Assembly: GCF_001750165.1 (NCBI RefSeq)
Contig: NZ_CP015411.1
Coordinates: forward strand, 1,144,001-1,208,000
Direction: 5' to 3'
Source: Pseudoalteromonas luteoviolacea
GTDB lineage: Bacteria; Pseudomonadota; Gammaproteobacteria; Enterobacterales; Alteromonadaceae
Length of the DNA stretch: 64,000 nucleotides
Below, piece by piece: positions 43,043 to 50,313 of the stretch. Position 1 is the first letter of the stretch. Each line of letters begins with the position of its first letter. The notes under the pieces were generated by a model. The model did not search any database, was not told where the DNA came from, and was given only the letters and a program-made list of their open reading frames with translations. The translations under genes and the position numbers were made by a program.

Positions 43043-44773
43043 ATGCAAACTAAGATCCAGCCACGAGAACGTGTTGATGATAGCTATTTGCCAAATACCC
43101 TTCACCCTGTAATCAAGCAGCTTTATGCGGCGCGTGGTGTGCAATCTGCGTCTGAGCTTAATAATAGTGCCGCGACATTACTAGATTTTAAACTATTCAA
43201 AGATATGTCTGTTGCATGTGATATTTTGGCATCCGCACTCGATGCTCAGCAACGTATTCTGATTGTTGGCGATTTTGATGCAGATGGCGCGACCAGTACT
43301 GCTGTTTTGATGCAGGGATTACCTGAATTCGGCTTTAAGCATGTAGACTATTTGGTACCAGATAGGTTTAGTCTTGGATATGGGCTTAGCCCTGCTTTGG
43401 CAGAGCAAATTGTGCAGCTAGCACCAGATTTGGTGATAACAGTTGATAATGGTATTTCCTGTATTGCTGGTATTGATATTGTAAAAGCATCGGGTATCAA
43501 AGTTATCGTGACCGATCATCACTTGCAGGGCGAACACTTGCCAAATGCCGACGCCATTATTAATCCGAATCGACATGATTGTCAGTTTCCATCTAAGTCA
43601 ATAGCGGGTGTTGGTGTTGCATTTTATCTTCTGATTGCATTACGTCATCACCTGCGTTCGGTTTCTTACTTTGAAAATAATCAACGTTCAGAACCTAATT
43701 TAGCCTCATTGCTCGATATTGTGGCATTAGGCACTGTTGCAGATGTGGTGGCCTTAGATGCAAATAACCGGACTTTGGTATTTCAGGGTCTTGCACGTAT
43801 TAAAAATGGTCAAACACGGCCGGGCATAAAAGCGCTGATTGAAGTCTCTAATCGCAATATGAACCGACTCACAGCCAGTGACTTTGGGTTTTCGCTTGCC
43901 CCAAGACTCAATGCTGCCGGACGTCTGGATGATATGAGTTTGGGTATTGCCTGCTTATTGGCAAAAGACGAGTATCAAGCGCGGCGGATTGCGAATGAGC
44001 TTGATAGCTTAAATCATGAACGGCGTGAAATAGAGCAGGGTATGCAGCAAGAGGCACAGGCTGTTTTAGAACGATTAAGCTATAAAACCCAAAGCGTACC
44101 TACGGCAGTGTGCTTGTATCAGGATGATTGGCACCAAGGTGTTATCGGTATCTTGGCCGGTCGACTTAAGGAAAAGTATCACAGACCAGCGGTGATATTT
44201 GCGCAAGGTGATGATGGACAGATCAAAGGCTCTTGCCGGTCTATCGAAGGTGTTCATATGCGTGATTTATTGGAGCATATTAATACACAAAACCCAGGCC
44301 TCATTTTGAAATTCGGTGGTCATGCTATGGCCGCTGGGCTAAGTATCAACGAATCACAATTTACAGCATTTAAGACTGCATTCGAAGCGGAAGTTGAAAC
44401 GCAATTGACCGAGGAGTTGAAACAAAGTGTGTTACTCACTGATGGTGCGCTGCCAAGTGAGTGTTTTAATATGGACTTTGCCAATATGCTCCAAGCAGCC
44501 GGTCCATGGGGGCAGCAGTTTCCTGAACCTATTTTTAGTGAGCGCTTTGAAATGGTGCAGCAGCGACTGGTTGCAGAAAAACACCTTAAATTAGTATTAA
44601 AACACCCAACCGGTAAATTGGTAGATGCTATCGCATTTAACGTTGATGTGAGAGCGTGGCCAAATATGTCCGCCCAGTACGCAGACGTAGCATATCAGCT
44701 AGATGTTAATGAGTTTAGAGGCAAATTTTCATTACAACTGATTGTACGTGAAATTCAAGCAGCATCGTTATAA
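43043..44773 (+). CDS. recJ: Single-stranded-DNA-specific exonuclease RecJ
   Basis: 5'-3' ssDNA exonuclease of recombination and mismatch repair. DHH phosphoesterase motifs: VGDFDADGATST, ITVDNGI, VTDHHLQGE, LDIVALGTVADVV, LAPRLNAAGRLDD; DHHA1 domain with GFGGHAMAAGLS-like (KFGGHAMAAGLS). 576 aa from the ATG at 43043, matching E. coli (577). The upstream open frame runs through the inverted repeat and is not coding. Confidence 0.95.
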   Translation: MQTKIQPRERVDDSYLPNTLHPVIKQLYAARGVQSASELNNSAATLLDFKLFKDMSVACDILASALDAQQRILIVGDFDADGATSTAVLMQGLPEFGFKHVDYLVPDRFSLGYGLSPALAEQIVQLAPDLVITVDNGISCIAGIDIVKASGIKVIVTDHHLQGEHLPNADAIINPNRHDCQFPSKSIAGVGVAFYLLIALRHHLRSVSYFENNQRSEPNLASLLDIVALGTVADVVALDANNRTLVFQGLARIKNGQTRPGIKALIEVSNRNMNRLTASDFGFSLAPRLNAAGRLDDMSLGIACLLAKDEYQARRIANELDSLNHERREIEQGMQQEAQAVLERLSYKTQSVPTAVCLYQDDWHQGVIGILAGRLKEKYHRPAVIFAQGDDGQIKGSCRSIEGVHMRDLLEHINTQNPGLILKFGGHAMAAGLSINESQFTAFKTAFEAEVETQLTEELKQSVLLTDGALPSECFNMDFANMLQAAGPWGQQFPEPIFSERFEMVQQRLVAEKHLKLVLKHPTGKLVDAIAFNVDVRAWPNMSAQYADVAYQLDVNEFRGKFSLQLIVREIQAASL

Positions 44774-44826
44774 AAGGTCATGGTGCCGAGTGATTTTCCT
44801 CATTGGTGCTAGATATCTGAGTTAAA

Positions 44827-44850
44827 CCCCAAAATTATCGCATTTTGGGG
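44827..44850 (+). terminator. Hairpin after recJ
   Basis: Perfect stem CCCCAAAA/TTTTGGGG with an eight-base loop 50 bp after the recJ stop. No T run follows. Confidence 0.55.
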
Positions 44851-44977
44851 CTGATATATGATGGCAAATTTTGTTAGTATTGGCCGTTTAGATAGCCTGC
44901 CAGAACAAACACCGTAAATAGAACTGAAAATACTGTGTGTGGGCTAGATGTTTAAGGTGTAAATTGGAGTAATGTAG

Positions 44978-46076
44978 ATGTTTGAAGTGAATCCTGTGAT
45001 TAATCAAATCAAGGAAATTCGCGAACGTACTGAGCTTCTTCGGGGGTATCTTTGACTATGCTCTAAAACAAGAACGTTTAGAGGAAGTCAATGCAGAGCT
45101 TGAAGATCCGGCAGTATGGAATGAGCCCGAAAAAGCACAGGCTTTAGGCCGTGAAAAGTCCTCATTAGAGGCGATAGTTGAAACTATCGACAACCTAGTC
45201 GCTGGTGCTGATGATGCTGAAGGTCTAGTAGAACTTGCCATTGAAGCGGAAGACGAAGACACTTTTGTTGAAGCGCAGCAAGAAGTAGAGGGCTTGGTTG
45301 CTCAATTAGAAAAACTAGAATTCCGCCGCATGTTCTCAGGTGAACAAGATGCCAACGATGCCTACATCGATTTACAGTCAGGTTCGGGCGGTACTGAAGC
45401 GCAAGACTGGTGTAACATGCTGCTACGTATGTATTTACGCTGGGCTGAAGCAAAAGGTTTTAAAGTTGAAATCGTTGAAGCGACCGATGGTGATGTAGCT
45501 GGTATTAAAGGTGCAACGGTACGTGTATCAGGTGAATATGCTTATGGTTGGTTACGTACAGAAACTGGCGTACATCGTTTAGTGCGTAAAAGCCCATTCG
45601 ATTCAACAGGTCGCCGTCATACTTCATTTGCATCTGCATTTATTTACCCAGAAATTGACGACAATATTGAAATTGATATTAACCCAGCAGATTTGCGTAT
45701 TGACGTATATCGTGCATCGGGCGCCGGTGGTCAGCACGTAAACCGTACAGAATCTGCGGTACGTATTACCCACTTACCAACGAATACAGTTGTGCAGTGT
45801 CAAAATGACCGTTCACAGCACAAGAACAAGGCGCAAGCAATGAAGCAATTAAAAGCTAAGTTGTTTGAACTTGAAATGAAAAAACAAAACGCCGAAAAGC
45901 AGTCCCAAGAAGATGCTAAATCTGATATCGGTTGGGGGAGTCAAATTCGTTCATACGTATTGGACGACTCGCGTATTAAAGATTTACGCACTGGCGTTGA
46001 AAACCGTAATACTCAAGCAGTATTAGACGGTGATTTAGATAAATTTATCGAAGCTAGCCTGAAATCAGGCCTTTAA
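44978..46076 (+). CDS. prfB: Peptide chain release factor 2 with programmed +1 frameshift
   Basis: RF2 recognises UGA and UAA. Translation starts at ATG 44978 behind GGAG, reads 25 codons to CTT, meets an in-frame TGA (45053-45055) and must shift +1 to continue as GAC TAT GCT. The slippery CTT TGA C and an upstream GGGGG Shine-Dalgarno-like run match the E. coli autoregulatory site. After the shift the product is 365 aa, exactly the E. coli length. SPF tripeptide in RKSPFDSTGRRHTSF and GGQ in GAGGQHVNRTES are intact. Frameshifting lets low RF2 levels raise RF2 synthesis. Cotranscription with lysS is likely (27-bp gap). Confidence 0.97.
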
Positions 46077-46103
46077 TCAACAAGCTAAACTAAGAGCTAA
46101 AAA

Positions 46104-47645
46104 ATGACAGATCAAATCCAAGACGAAAATAAACTCATTGCTGAGCGTCGTGCTAAATTGGATGCAATTCGTGAGAATTGTGATGCCAATGGCCACCCGA
46201 ACACCTTCCGCCGTGAAGACTATACGGCTGATCTACAGGCTAAGTTTGGTGATAAATCGAAAGAAGAGCTTGTTGAATTAGACCATCAGGTTTCTGTTGC
46301 TGGCCGTATTCTTGCTAAGCGTGGTCCTTTCCTTGTTTTGCAAGACATGAAAGGTCGTATTCAAGCGTATGCATCAAAAGACGTGCAAAAAACGCTTAAA
46401 GAAAAATATGGTCAATTAGATATCGGTGACATCATCGGTGTATCGGGTCCACTGCATAAGTCAGGTAAAGGCGACCTTTACGTAGATATGGTTCAGTATG
46501 AGCTACTAACTAAATCGCTACGTCCATTACCAGAAAAGTTTCACGGTTTAACAGACCAAGAAGCTAAATACCGCCAGCGTTACGTTGACCTGATCACAAA
46601 TATGGATACGCGTGAGACTTTCCGTATTCGTTCAAAAGTGATTGAAGGTATTCGTCGTTTCCTAGCTGAGCGAGACTTCATGGAAGTTGAAACGCCTATG
46701 CTTCAGGTTATTCCTGGTGGTGCAACGGCACGCCCATTCGTAACTCATCACAATGCACTTGACATCGATATGTACCTACGTATCGCACCAGAGCTTTACC
46801 TTAAACGCTTAGTGGTAGGTGGCTTTGACCGTGTATTTGAGATAAACCGTAATTTCCGTAACGAAGGTCTTTCAACACGTCACAATCCTGAATTCACAAT
46901 GATTGAATTCTACCAGGCGTACGCTGATTACAACGACCTAATGAACTTAACTGAGGATATGCTTCGTACTGTCGCACAAGATGTACTTGGTACGACAACG
47001 GTGATTAACACAGTTAAGAATGCTGAAGGCGAAGTTGTTGAGACTATCGAATATGACTTTGGTAAACAGTTCGAGCGTCTATCTATGGCTGATGCGATCA
47101 TCAAGTACGGCCCTGACGCTGAAGAAATCGCGCATATTTTCAAAGACCCTGAAAACCACTTCGATGAGCTTGTTGCTTATGCGAAAAAAGTACACGTTAA
47201 AATCCCAGAGAAATGTGTATGGGGTGCAGGTAAGTTCTTATGTGAGATCTTTGAAGAAACAGCTGAGCATAAGTTAATTCAACCGACTTTTATCACTGAA
47301 TACCCGTGGGAAGTATCGCCACTTGCACGTCGTAACGATGAAAACCCATTCATTACAGATCGTTTTGAGTTCTTTGTAGGTGGTCGTGAGCTTGCTAATG
47401 GTTTCTCTGAGCTTAATGATGCACAAGACCAAGCTGAGCGCTTTGCGCGTCAGGTTGAAGAAAAAGATGCTGGTGATGACGAAGCAATGCACTACGATGC
47501 AGATTACATTCAAGCGCTTGAATATGGCTTACCGCCAACCGCGGGTGAAGGTATTGGTATCGACCGTTTAGTGATGCTATTTACTGATTCACCAACGATT
47601 AAAGATGTTATTTTATTCCCGCATATGCGCCCACAAGCGGACTAA
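46104..47645 (+). CDS. lysS: Lysyl-tRNA synthetase, class II
   Basis: Charges tRNA-Lys. OB-fold anticodon-binding domain (about residues 60-150), then the class II core: motif 2 FRNEGLSTRHNPEFTMIEFYQAY and motif 3 GIGIDRLVMLFTDS. 513 aa. Follows prfB as in E. coli prfB-lysS. Confidence 0.97.
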   Translation: MTDQIQDENKLIAERRAKLDAIRENCDANGHPNTFRREDYTADLQAKFGDKSKEELVELDHQVSVAGRILAKRGPFLVLQDMKGRIQAYASKDVQKTLKEKYGQLDIGDIIGVSGPLHKSGKGDLYVDMVQYELLTKSLRPLPEKFHGLTDQEAKYRQRYVDLITNMDTRETFRIRSKVIEGIRRFLAERDFMEVETPMLQVIPGGATARPFVTHHNALDIDMYLRIAPELYLKRLVVGGFDRVFEINRNFRNEGLSTRHNPEFTMIEFYQAYADYNDLMNLTEDMLRTVAQDVLGTTTVINTVKNAEGEVVETIEYDFGKQFERLSMADAIIKYGPDAEEIAHIFKDPENHFDELVAYAKKVHVKIPEKCVWGAGKFLCEIFEETAEHKLIQPTFITEYPWEVSPLARRNDENPFITDRFEFFVGGRELANGFSELNDAQDQAERFARQVEEKDAGDDEAMHYDADYIQALEYGLPPTAGEGIGIDRLVMLFTDSPTIKDVILFPHMRPQAD

Positions 47646-47659
47646 TAACAGGTCAATTG

Positions 47660-47691
47660 AAAAACGGCTTTCTTGGAAAGCCGTTTTTTTT
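47660..47691 (+). terminator. Rho-independent terminator of lysS
   Basis: 12-bp stem AAAACGGCTTTC/GAAAGCCGTTTT with a three-base loop and a run of eight T. Confidence 0.93.
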
Positions 47692-48054
47692 GGAGCACAC
47701 CCTCAGAGCTCTATCGACAATTTCTATATTACTTAACAGAACATGACTTTTTGACCGTTATATTTTTTTATTGCTTTAAGTAAGATAAAAAAATCCAGGA
47801 GCATCAGATGTGTTTTGCTCTAAAGTATTTGAGCGGTGCTTTTCTTGTATCTTTGTAAGATATCTCTCAAAAATAATTTTTATTTTCTCAATAATTATCG
47901 CGTTTACATTTGAAAACAGTGTTTTATTGTTGTTGTTTCTGAAATTGGTTCATATTTTCTCAATCAGGTTAGTTGGCAATTTCTGATGGCATTTCTATAC
48001 TGACGGGGCATTTAGGATGAATCACACATAATAAGTTATAAGAAAACATAGATT
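47692..48054. other. A/T-rich intergenic stretch with no recognised gene
   Basis: About 360 bp between the lysS terminator and a possible small ORF. T-rich, with no good ORF, RNA motif or repeat that I can support. Confidence 0.5.
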
Positions 48055-48234
48055 ATGCCGAAATTAGACGAAGAACAATCAAAGCATGAGGCCGCAAGAA
48101 GGGAATATTGTAGGCAATGTATTATCGAATTCCAAAAGTTGGGGTATTTAGACTCCTATCTTGAAGAGGTATTCGATCACAAACAGCGCTTAATGAGTAA
48201 GTTTTCAACCTCCACAACCCCCAGAAATGATTAG
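48055..48234 (+). CDS. Possible small charged protein (59 aa)
   Basis: ORF starting MPKLDEEQSKHEAARREYCR and continuing QCIIEFQKLGYLDSYLEEVFDHKQRLMSKF. The composition is protein-like: amphipathic, Glu/Lys/Arg-rich, with heptad-like spacing. The RBS is weak (AAGAAAA about ten bases upstream). It lies just before the tRNA operon promoter. No family recognised; could be a chance ORF. Confidence 0.45.
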   Translation: MPKLDEEQSKHEAARREYCRQCIIEFQKLGYLDSYLEEVFDHKQRLMSKFSTSTTPRND

Positions 48235-48311
48235 GATTAGAGCAAACTGTTAGAAAAAAAGACAGTGTGTTCAATCTGTCACCAGATAGTCATTTTTTAC
48301 AAGAAAAGTGT

Positions 48312-48345
48312 TTGACTTATTTTTTCTGTTCTATATTATACGCCC
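48312..48345 (+). promoter_or_regulatory. Stringent-type promoter of the tRNA-Ser/tRNA-Arg operon
   Basis: TTGACT (48312-48317) and TATTAT (48334-48339) spaced by 16 bp, followed by a GC-rich discriminator CGCCCC, the hallmark of ppGpp/DksA-repressed stable-RNA promoters. The tRNA-Ser gene begins at 48355, leaving a very short leader. Confidence 0.75.
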
Positions 48346-48354
48346 CACAAAGAC

Positions 48355-48447
48355 GGAGAGGTGGCCGAGTGGCTGAAGGCGCTCCCCTGCTAAGGGAGTA
48401 TAGGGTTTGTAGCCCTATCGAGGGTTCGAATCCCTCCCCCTCCGCCA
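48355..48447 (+). tRNA. tRNA-Ser(GCU)
   Basis: 93-nt class II tRNA. Anticodon arm CTCCC/GGGAG with loop CTGCTAA gives anticodon GCT; the long variable arm has stem TAGGG/CCCTA; the T arm is GAGGG TTCGAAT CCCTC; CCA is encoded. The acceptor stem GGAGAGG pairs with CCCCTCC except for an A5-C68 mismatch. First gene of the operon, as serV precedes argVYZQ in E. coli. Confidence 0.95.
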
Positions 48448-48469
48448 TTTATAATGGTTTTCTTTGTAT

Positions 48470-48546
48470 GGACGCGTAGCTCAGCTGGATAGAGTACCTG
48501 GCTACGAACCAGGCGGTCGGAGGTTCGAATCCTCCCGCGTCCGCCA
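48470..48546 (+). tRNA. tRNA-Arg(ACG), copy 1
   Basis: 77-nt tRNA with perfectly paired acceptor GGACGCG/CGCGTCC, anticodon loop CTACGAA (ACG, with A34 normally edited to inosine), T arm GGAGG/CCTCC and encoded CCA. Copies 1 to 6 are identical. The CCA runs into a hairpin CCACTTA/TAAGTGG. Confidence 0.97.
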
Positions 48547-48604
48547 CTTATCTCTAAGTGGTTAAATAAAAGAGGCACTGTTCAGGTGCTAAAATTGATA
48601 ATAC

Positions 48605-48681
48605 GGACGCGTAGCTCAGCTGGATAGAGTACCTGGCTACGAACCAGGCGGTCGGAGGTTCGAATCCTCCCGCGTCCGCCA
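48605..48681 (+). tRNA. tRNA-Arg(ACG), copy 2
   Basis: Identical to copy 1 and exactly 135 bp downstream. Followed by a 58-bp spacer of the variant class shared with the spacer after copy 5. Confidence 0.97.
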
Positions 48682-48739
48682 CTTATCTCTAAGTGGTTAA
48701 ATAAAAGAGACACTGATCAGGTGTTAAAAATGATATTTC

Positions 48740-48816
48740 GGACGCGTAGCTCAGCTGGATAGAGTACCTGGCTACGAACCAGGCGGTCGGAGGTTCGAAT
48801 CCTCCCGCGTCCGCCA
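48740..48816 (+). tRNA. tRNA-Arg(ACG), copy 3
   Basis: Identical to copy 1; exactly 135 bp after copy 2. Confidence 0.97.
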
Positions 48817-48874
48817 CTTATCTCTAAGTGGTTAAATAAAAGAGGCACTATTCAAGTGCTAAAATTGATAGTAC

Positions 48875-48951
48875 GGACGCGTAGCTCAGCTGGATAGAGT
48901 ACCTGGCTACGAACCAGGCGGTCGGAGGTTCGAATCCTCCCGCGTCCGCCA
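48875..48951 (+). tRNA. tRNA-Arg(ACG), copy 4
   Basis: Identical to copy 1; exactly 135 bp after copy 3. Its downstream spacer is closest to that after copy 1. Confidence 0.97.
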
Positions 48952-49009
48952 CTTATCTCTAAGTGGTTAAATAAAAGAGGTACTATTCAGGTGCTAAAAT
49001 TGATAATAC

Positions 49010-49086
49010 GGACGCGTAGCTCAGCTGGATAGAGTACCTGGCTACGAACCAGGCGGTCGGAGGTTCGAATCCTCCCGCGTCCGCCA
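49010..49086 (+). tRNA. tRNA-Arg(ACG), copy 5
   Basis: Identical to copy 1; exactly 135 bp after copy 4. Its downstream spacer is closest to that after copy 2. Confidence 0.97.
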
Positions 49087-49144
49087 CTTATCTCTAAGTG
49101 GTTAAATAAAAGAGGCACTAATCAGGTGTTAAAAATGATATTGC

Positions 49145-49221
49145 GGACGCGTAGCTCAGCTGGATAGAGTACCTGGCTACGAACCAGGCGGTCGGAGGTT
49201 CGAATCCTCCCGCGTCCGCCA
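49145..49221 (+). tRNA. tRNA-Arg(ACG), copy 6
   Basis: Identical to copy 1; exactly 135 bp after copy 5. Instead of the usual spacer hairpin it is followed by CATCTC/GAGATG and the tail-repeat array. Confidence 0.97.
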
Positions 49222-49360
49222 TCTCTTTCGAGATGACATATATTTACTTCACTCAAGTAGTAAAACATGAGATAGATACCGACGAAAGTCGGTTTTTTTA
49301 TGCCTGAAAATAGCCCGAGATGCCCTAAACCAGTCAGAGGTCACTTTTCATAAAGCAGGT
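49209..49360 (+). repeat. tRNA-tail repeat R1
   Basis: Starts with the last 13 nt of tRNA-Arg copy 6 (CCCGCGTCCGCCA), then hairpin CATCTC/GAGATG, an ACTT/AAGT hairpin, the functional terminator, and a conserved end GCAGGT. It is 152 bp, lacking about 20 bp present in R2-R4. Confidence 0.93.
49278..49299 (+). terminator. Rho-independent terminator of the tRNA operon (in tail repeat 1)
   Basis: ACCGAC/GTCGGT with a GAAA tetraloop and a run of seven T. The equivalent positions of repeats 2 to 4 have lost the 3' arm (ATATCAT instead of AGTCGGT). Confidence 0.9.
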
Positions 49361-49531
49361 CCCGCGTCCGCCATCTCTTTCGAGATGACATATATTTACT
49401 TTACTCAAGTAGTAAAACATGAGTTAGATACCGACGAATATCATTTTTTATGCCTGAAATTTAGATCAGTTTAAAGATCCGAATAGCCCGAGATGCCCTA
49501 AACCAGTCAGGTCACTCTTCATAAAGCAGGT
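49361..49531 (+). repeat. tRNA-tail repeat R2
   Basis: 171 bp beginning CCCGCGTCCGCCA without the rest of the tRNA. Differs from R3 at a single base. Terminator arm degenerate. Confidence 0.93.
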
Positions 49532-49702
49532 CCCGCGTCCGCCATCTCTTTCGAGATGACATATATTTACTTCACTCAAGTAGTAAAACATGAGTTAGAT
49601 ACCGACGAATATCATTTTTTATGCCTGAAATTTAGATCAGTTTAAAGATCCGAATAGCCCGAGATGCCCTAAACCAGTCAGGTCACTCTTCATAAAGCAG
49701 GT
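49532..49702 (+). repeat. tRNA-tail repeat R3
   Basis: 171 bp, one base different from R2, indicating a recent duplication. Confidence 0.93.
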
Positions 49703-49876
49703 CCCGCGTCCGCCATCTCTTTCGAGATGACATATATTTACTTCACTCAAGTAGTAAAACATGAGATAGATATCGACGAATATCATTTTTTATGCCTGAA
49801 ATTTGGATCAGTTTAAAGATCCGAATAGCCCGAGATGCCCTGAGCAAGTCAGAGGTTCACTCTTCATAAAGCAGGT
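49703..49876 (+). repeat. tRNA-tail repeat R4
   Basis: 174 bp, same order of elements; several substitutions. One change turns the internal TTTAGATC/GATCCGAA pairing into an uninterrupted TTTGGATC/GATCCGAA stem. Confidence 0.92.
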
Positions 49877-49905
49877 CCTGCGTCCACCACCTCTTTGGAG
49901 GTGAC
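49877..49905 (+). repeat. Degenerate fifth tRNA tail and hairpin
   Basis: CCTGCGTCCACCA (two changes against the tail) followed by CACCTC/GAGGTG, in which both arms have changed relative to CATCTC/GAGATG so that pairing is kept. Similarity fades after this, marking the end of the array. Confidence 0.8.
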
Positions 49906-50016
49906 AGTTAACTTCAATCTCATGGTATTCAAATTAAGTACCGTGTCGTATTTATCCAAGTTTTCTAATCAAATCCCTAATATGCTAGCAACTGATTGGT
50001 TTATAGGGAAAAGAAG

Positions 50017-50271
50017 ATGGATAAAACGTACACAGGTGAGCAATTAGCTCAGCTATATCAGAACATTAGGTTAGAACATGAAGAAAGCATTATATTTGTT
50101 GATTGCGGTTTTAAAGGTGCGACATTAGAACAAAAAGAAATTTTATCTGCACTTAAAAGAAAGCGTCTCACGCAAGCCCAATTGGAAAGTGTGAAACCCT
50201 TCTTTTTGCTAAAAAACATTCAAATTGAAGAGTATGTAAAAGTTAAAAAAAGATTCTTTTTTAGTTTTTGA
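50017..50271 (+). CDS. Hypothetical protein (84 aa)
   Basis: Starts MDKTYTGEQLAQLYQNIRLEHEESIIFVDCGFKGATLEQKE and ends in a basic/aromatic tail (KVKKRFFFSF). The ATG at 50017 is preceded by GGGAAAAGAAG; an upstream in-frame start seven codons earlier is less likely. Predicted soluble alpha/beta. No family recognised. Its position directly after the tRNA-tail array is the only context. Confidence 0.65.
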   Translation: MDKTYTGEQLAQLYQNIRLEHEESIIFVDCGFKGATLEQKEILSALKRKRLTQAQLESVKPFFLLKNIQIEEYVKVKKRFFFSF

Positions 50272-50313
50272 TCAGGCATATTCTCATGGCATTTATTTAC
50301 TTAAGGATTTGCA

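Larger units (their letters stand above)
48470..49221 (+). repeat. Tandem 135-bp tRNA-Arg repeat array, six units
   Basis: Each unit is a 77-bp tRNA-Arg(ACG) gene plus a 58-bp spacer; starts lie at 48470, 48605, 48740, 48875, 49010 and 49145. All five spacers are 58 bp and begin with the same stretch that forms CCACTTA/TAAGTGG with the tRNA end; they differ at a few sites in their 3' half. Spacers 2 and 5 share one variant pattern (GTGTTAAAAATGATATT), and spacers 1 and 4 another, consistent with duplication of a three-unit block. Confidence 0.95.

Noticed and set aside
44859..44918. 19-codon ORF between recJ and prfB
   Set aside because: Too short, no RBS, no evidence beyond an open frame.
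44978..45055. prfB as a pseudogene because of the in-frame TGA at codon 26
   Set aside because: The TGA lies in the conserved programmed frameshift site, and the downstream frame is intact to 365 aa.
48267..48479. 70-codon rightward ORF
   Set aside because: It translates straight through the tRNA-Ser gene and lacks protein-like composition.
48390..48578. 62-codon leftward ORF
   Set aside because: It is the antisense of the tRNA-Ser and first tRNA-Arg genes, a common misannotation.
49302..49360. 17-codon ORF in tail repeat R1 (MPENSPRCPK) as a Tpr-like peptide
   Set aside because: It starts right behind the terminator T tract, has no RBS, and is destroyed in R2-R4.
48470..49889. Evenly spaced direct repeats that could look like a CRISPR array
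   Set aside because: The repeats are 77-bp tRNA genes and 171-bp tail units, spacers are nearly identical, and no cas genes are present.
49209..49905. tRNA 3' end repeats as integrase attachment sites of a genomic island
   Set aside because: Full-length tandem repetition of about 171 bp and lack of any integrase nearby fit tandem duplication better; the only tyrosine recombinase is housekeeping XerD.
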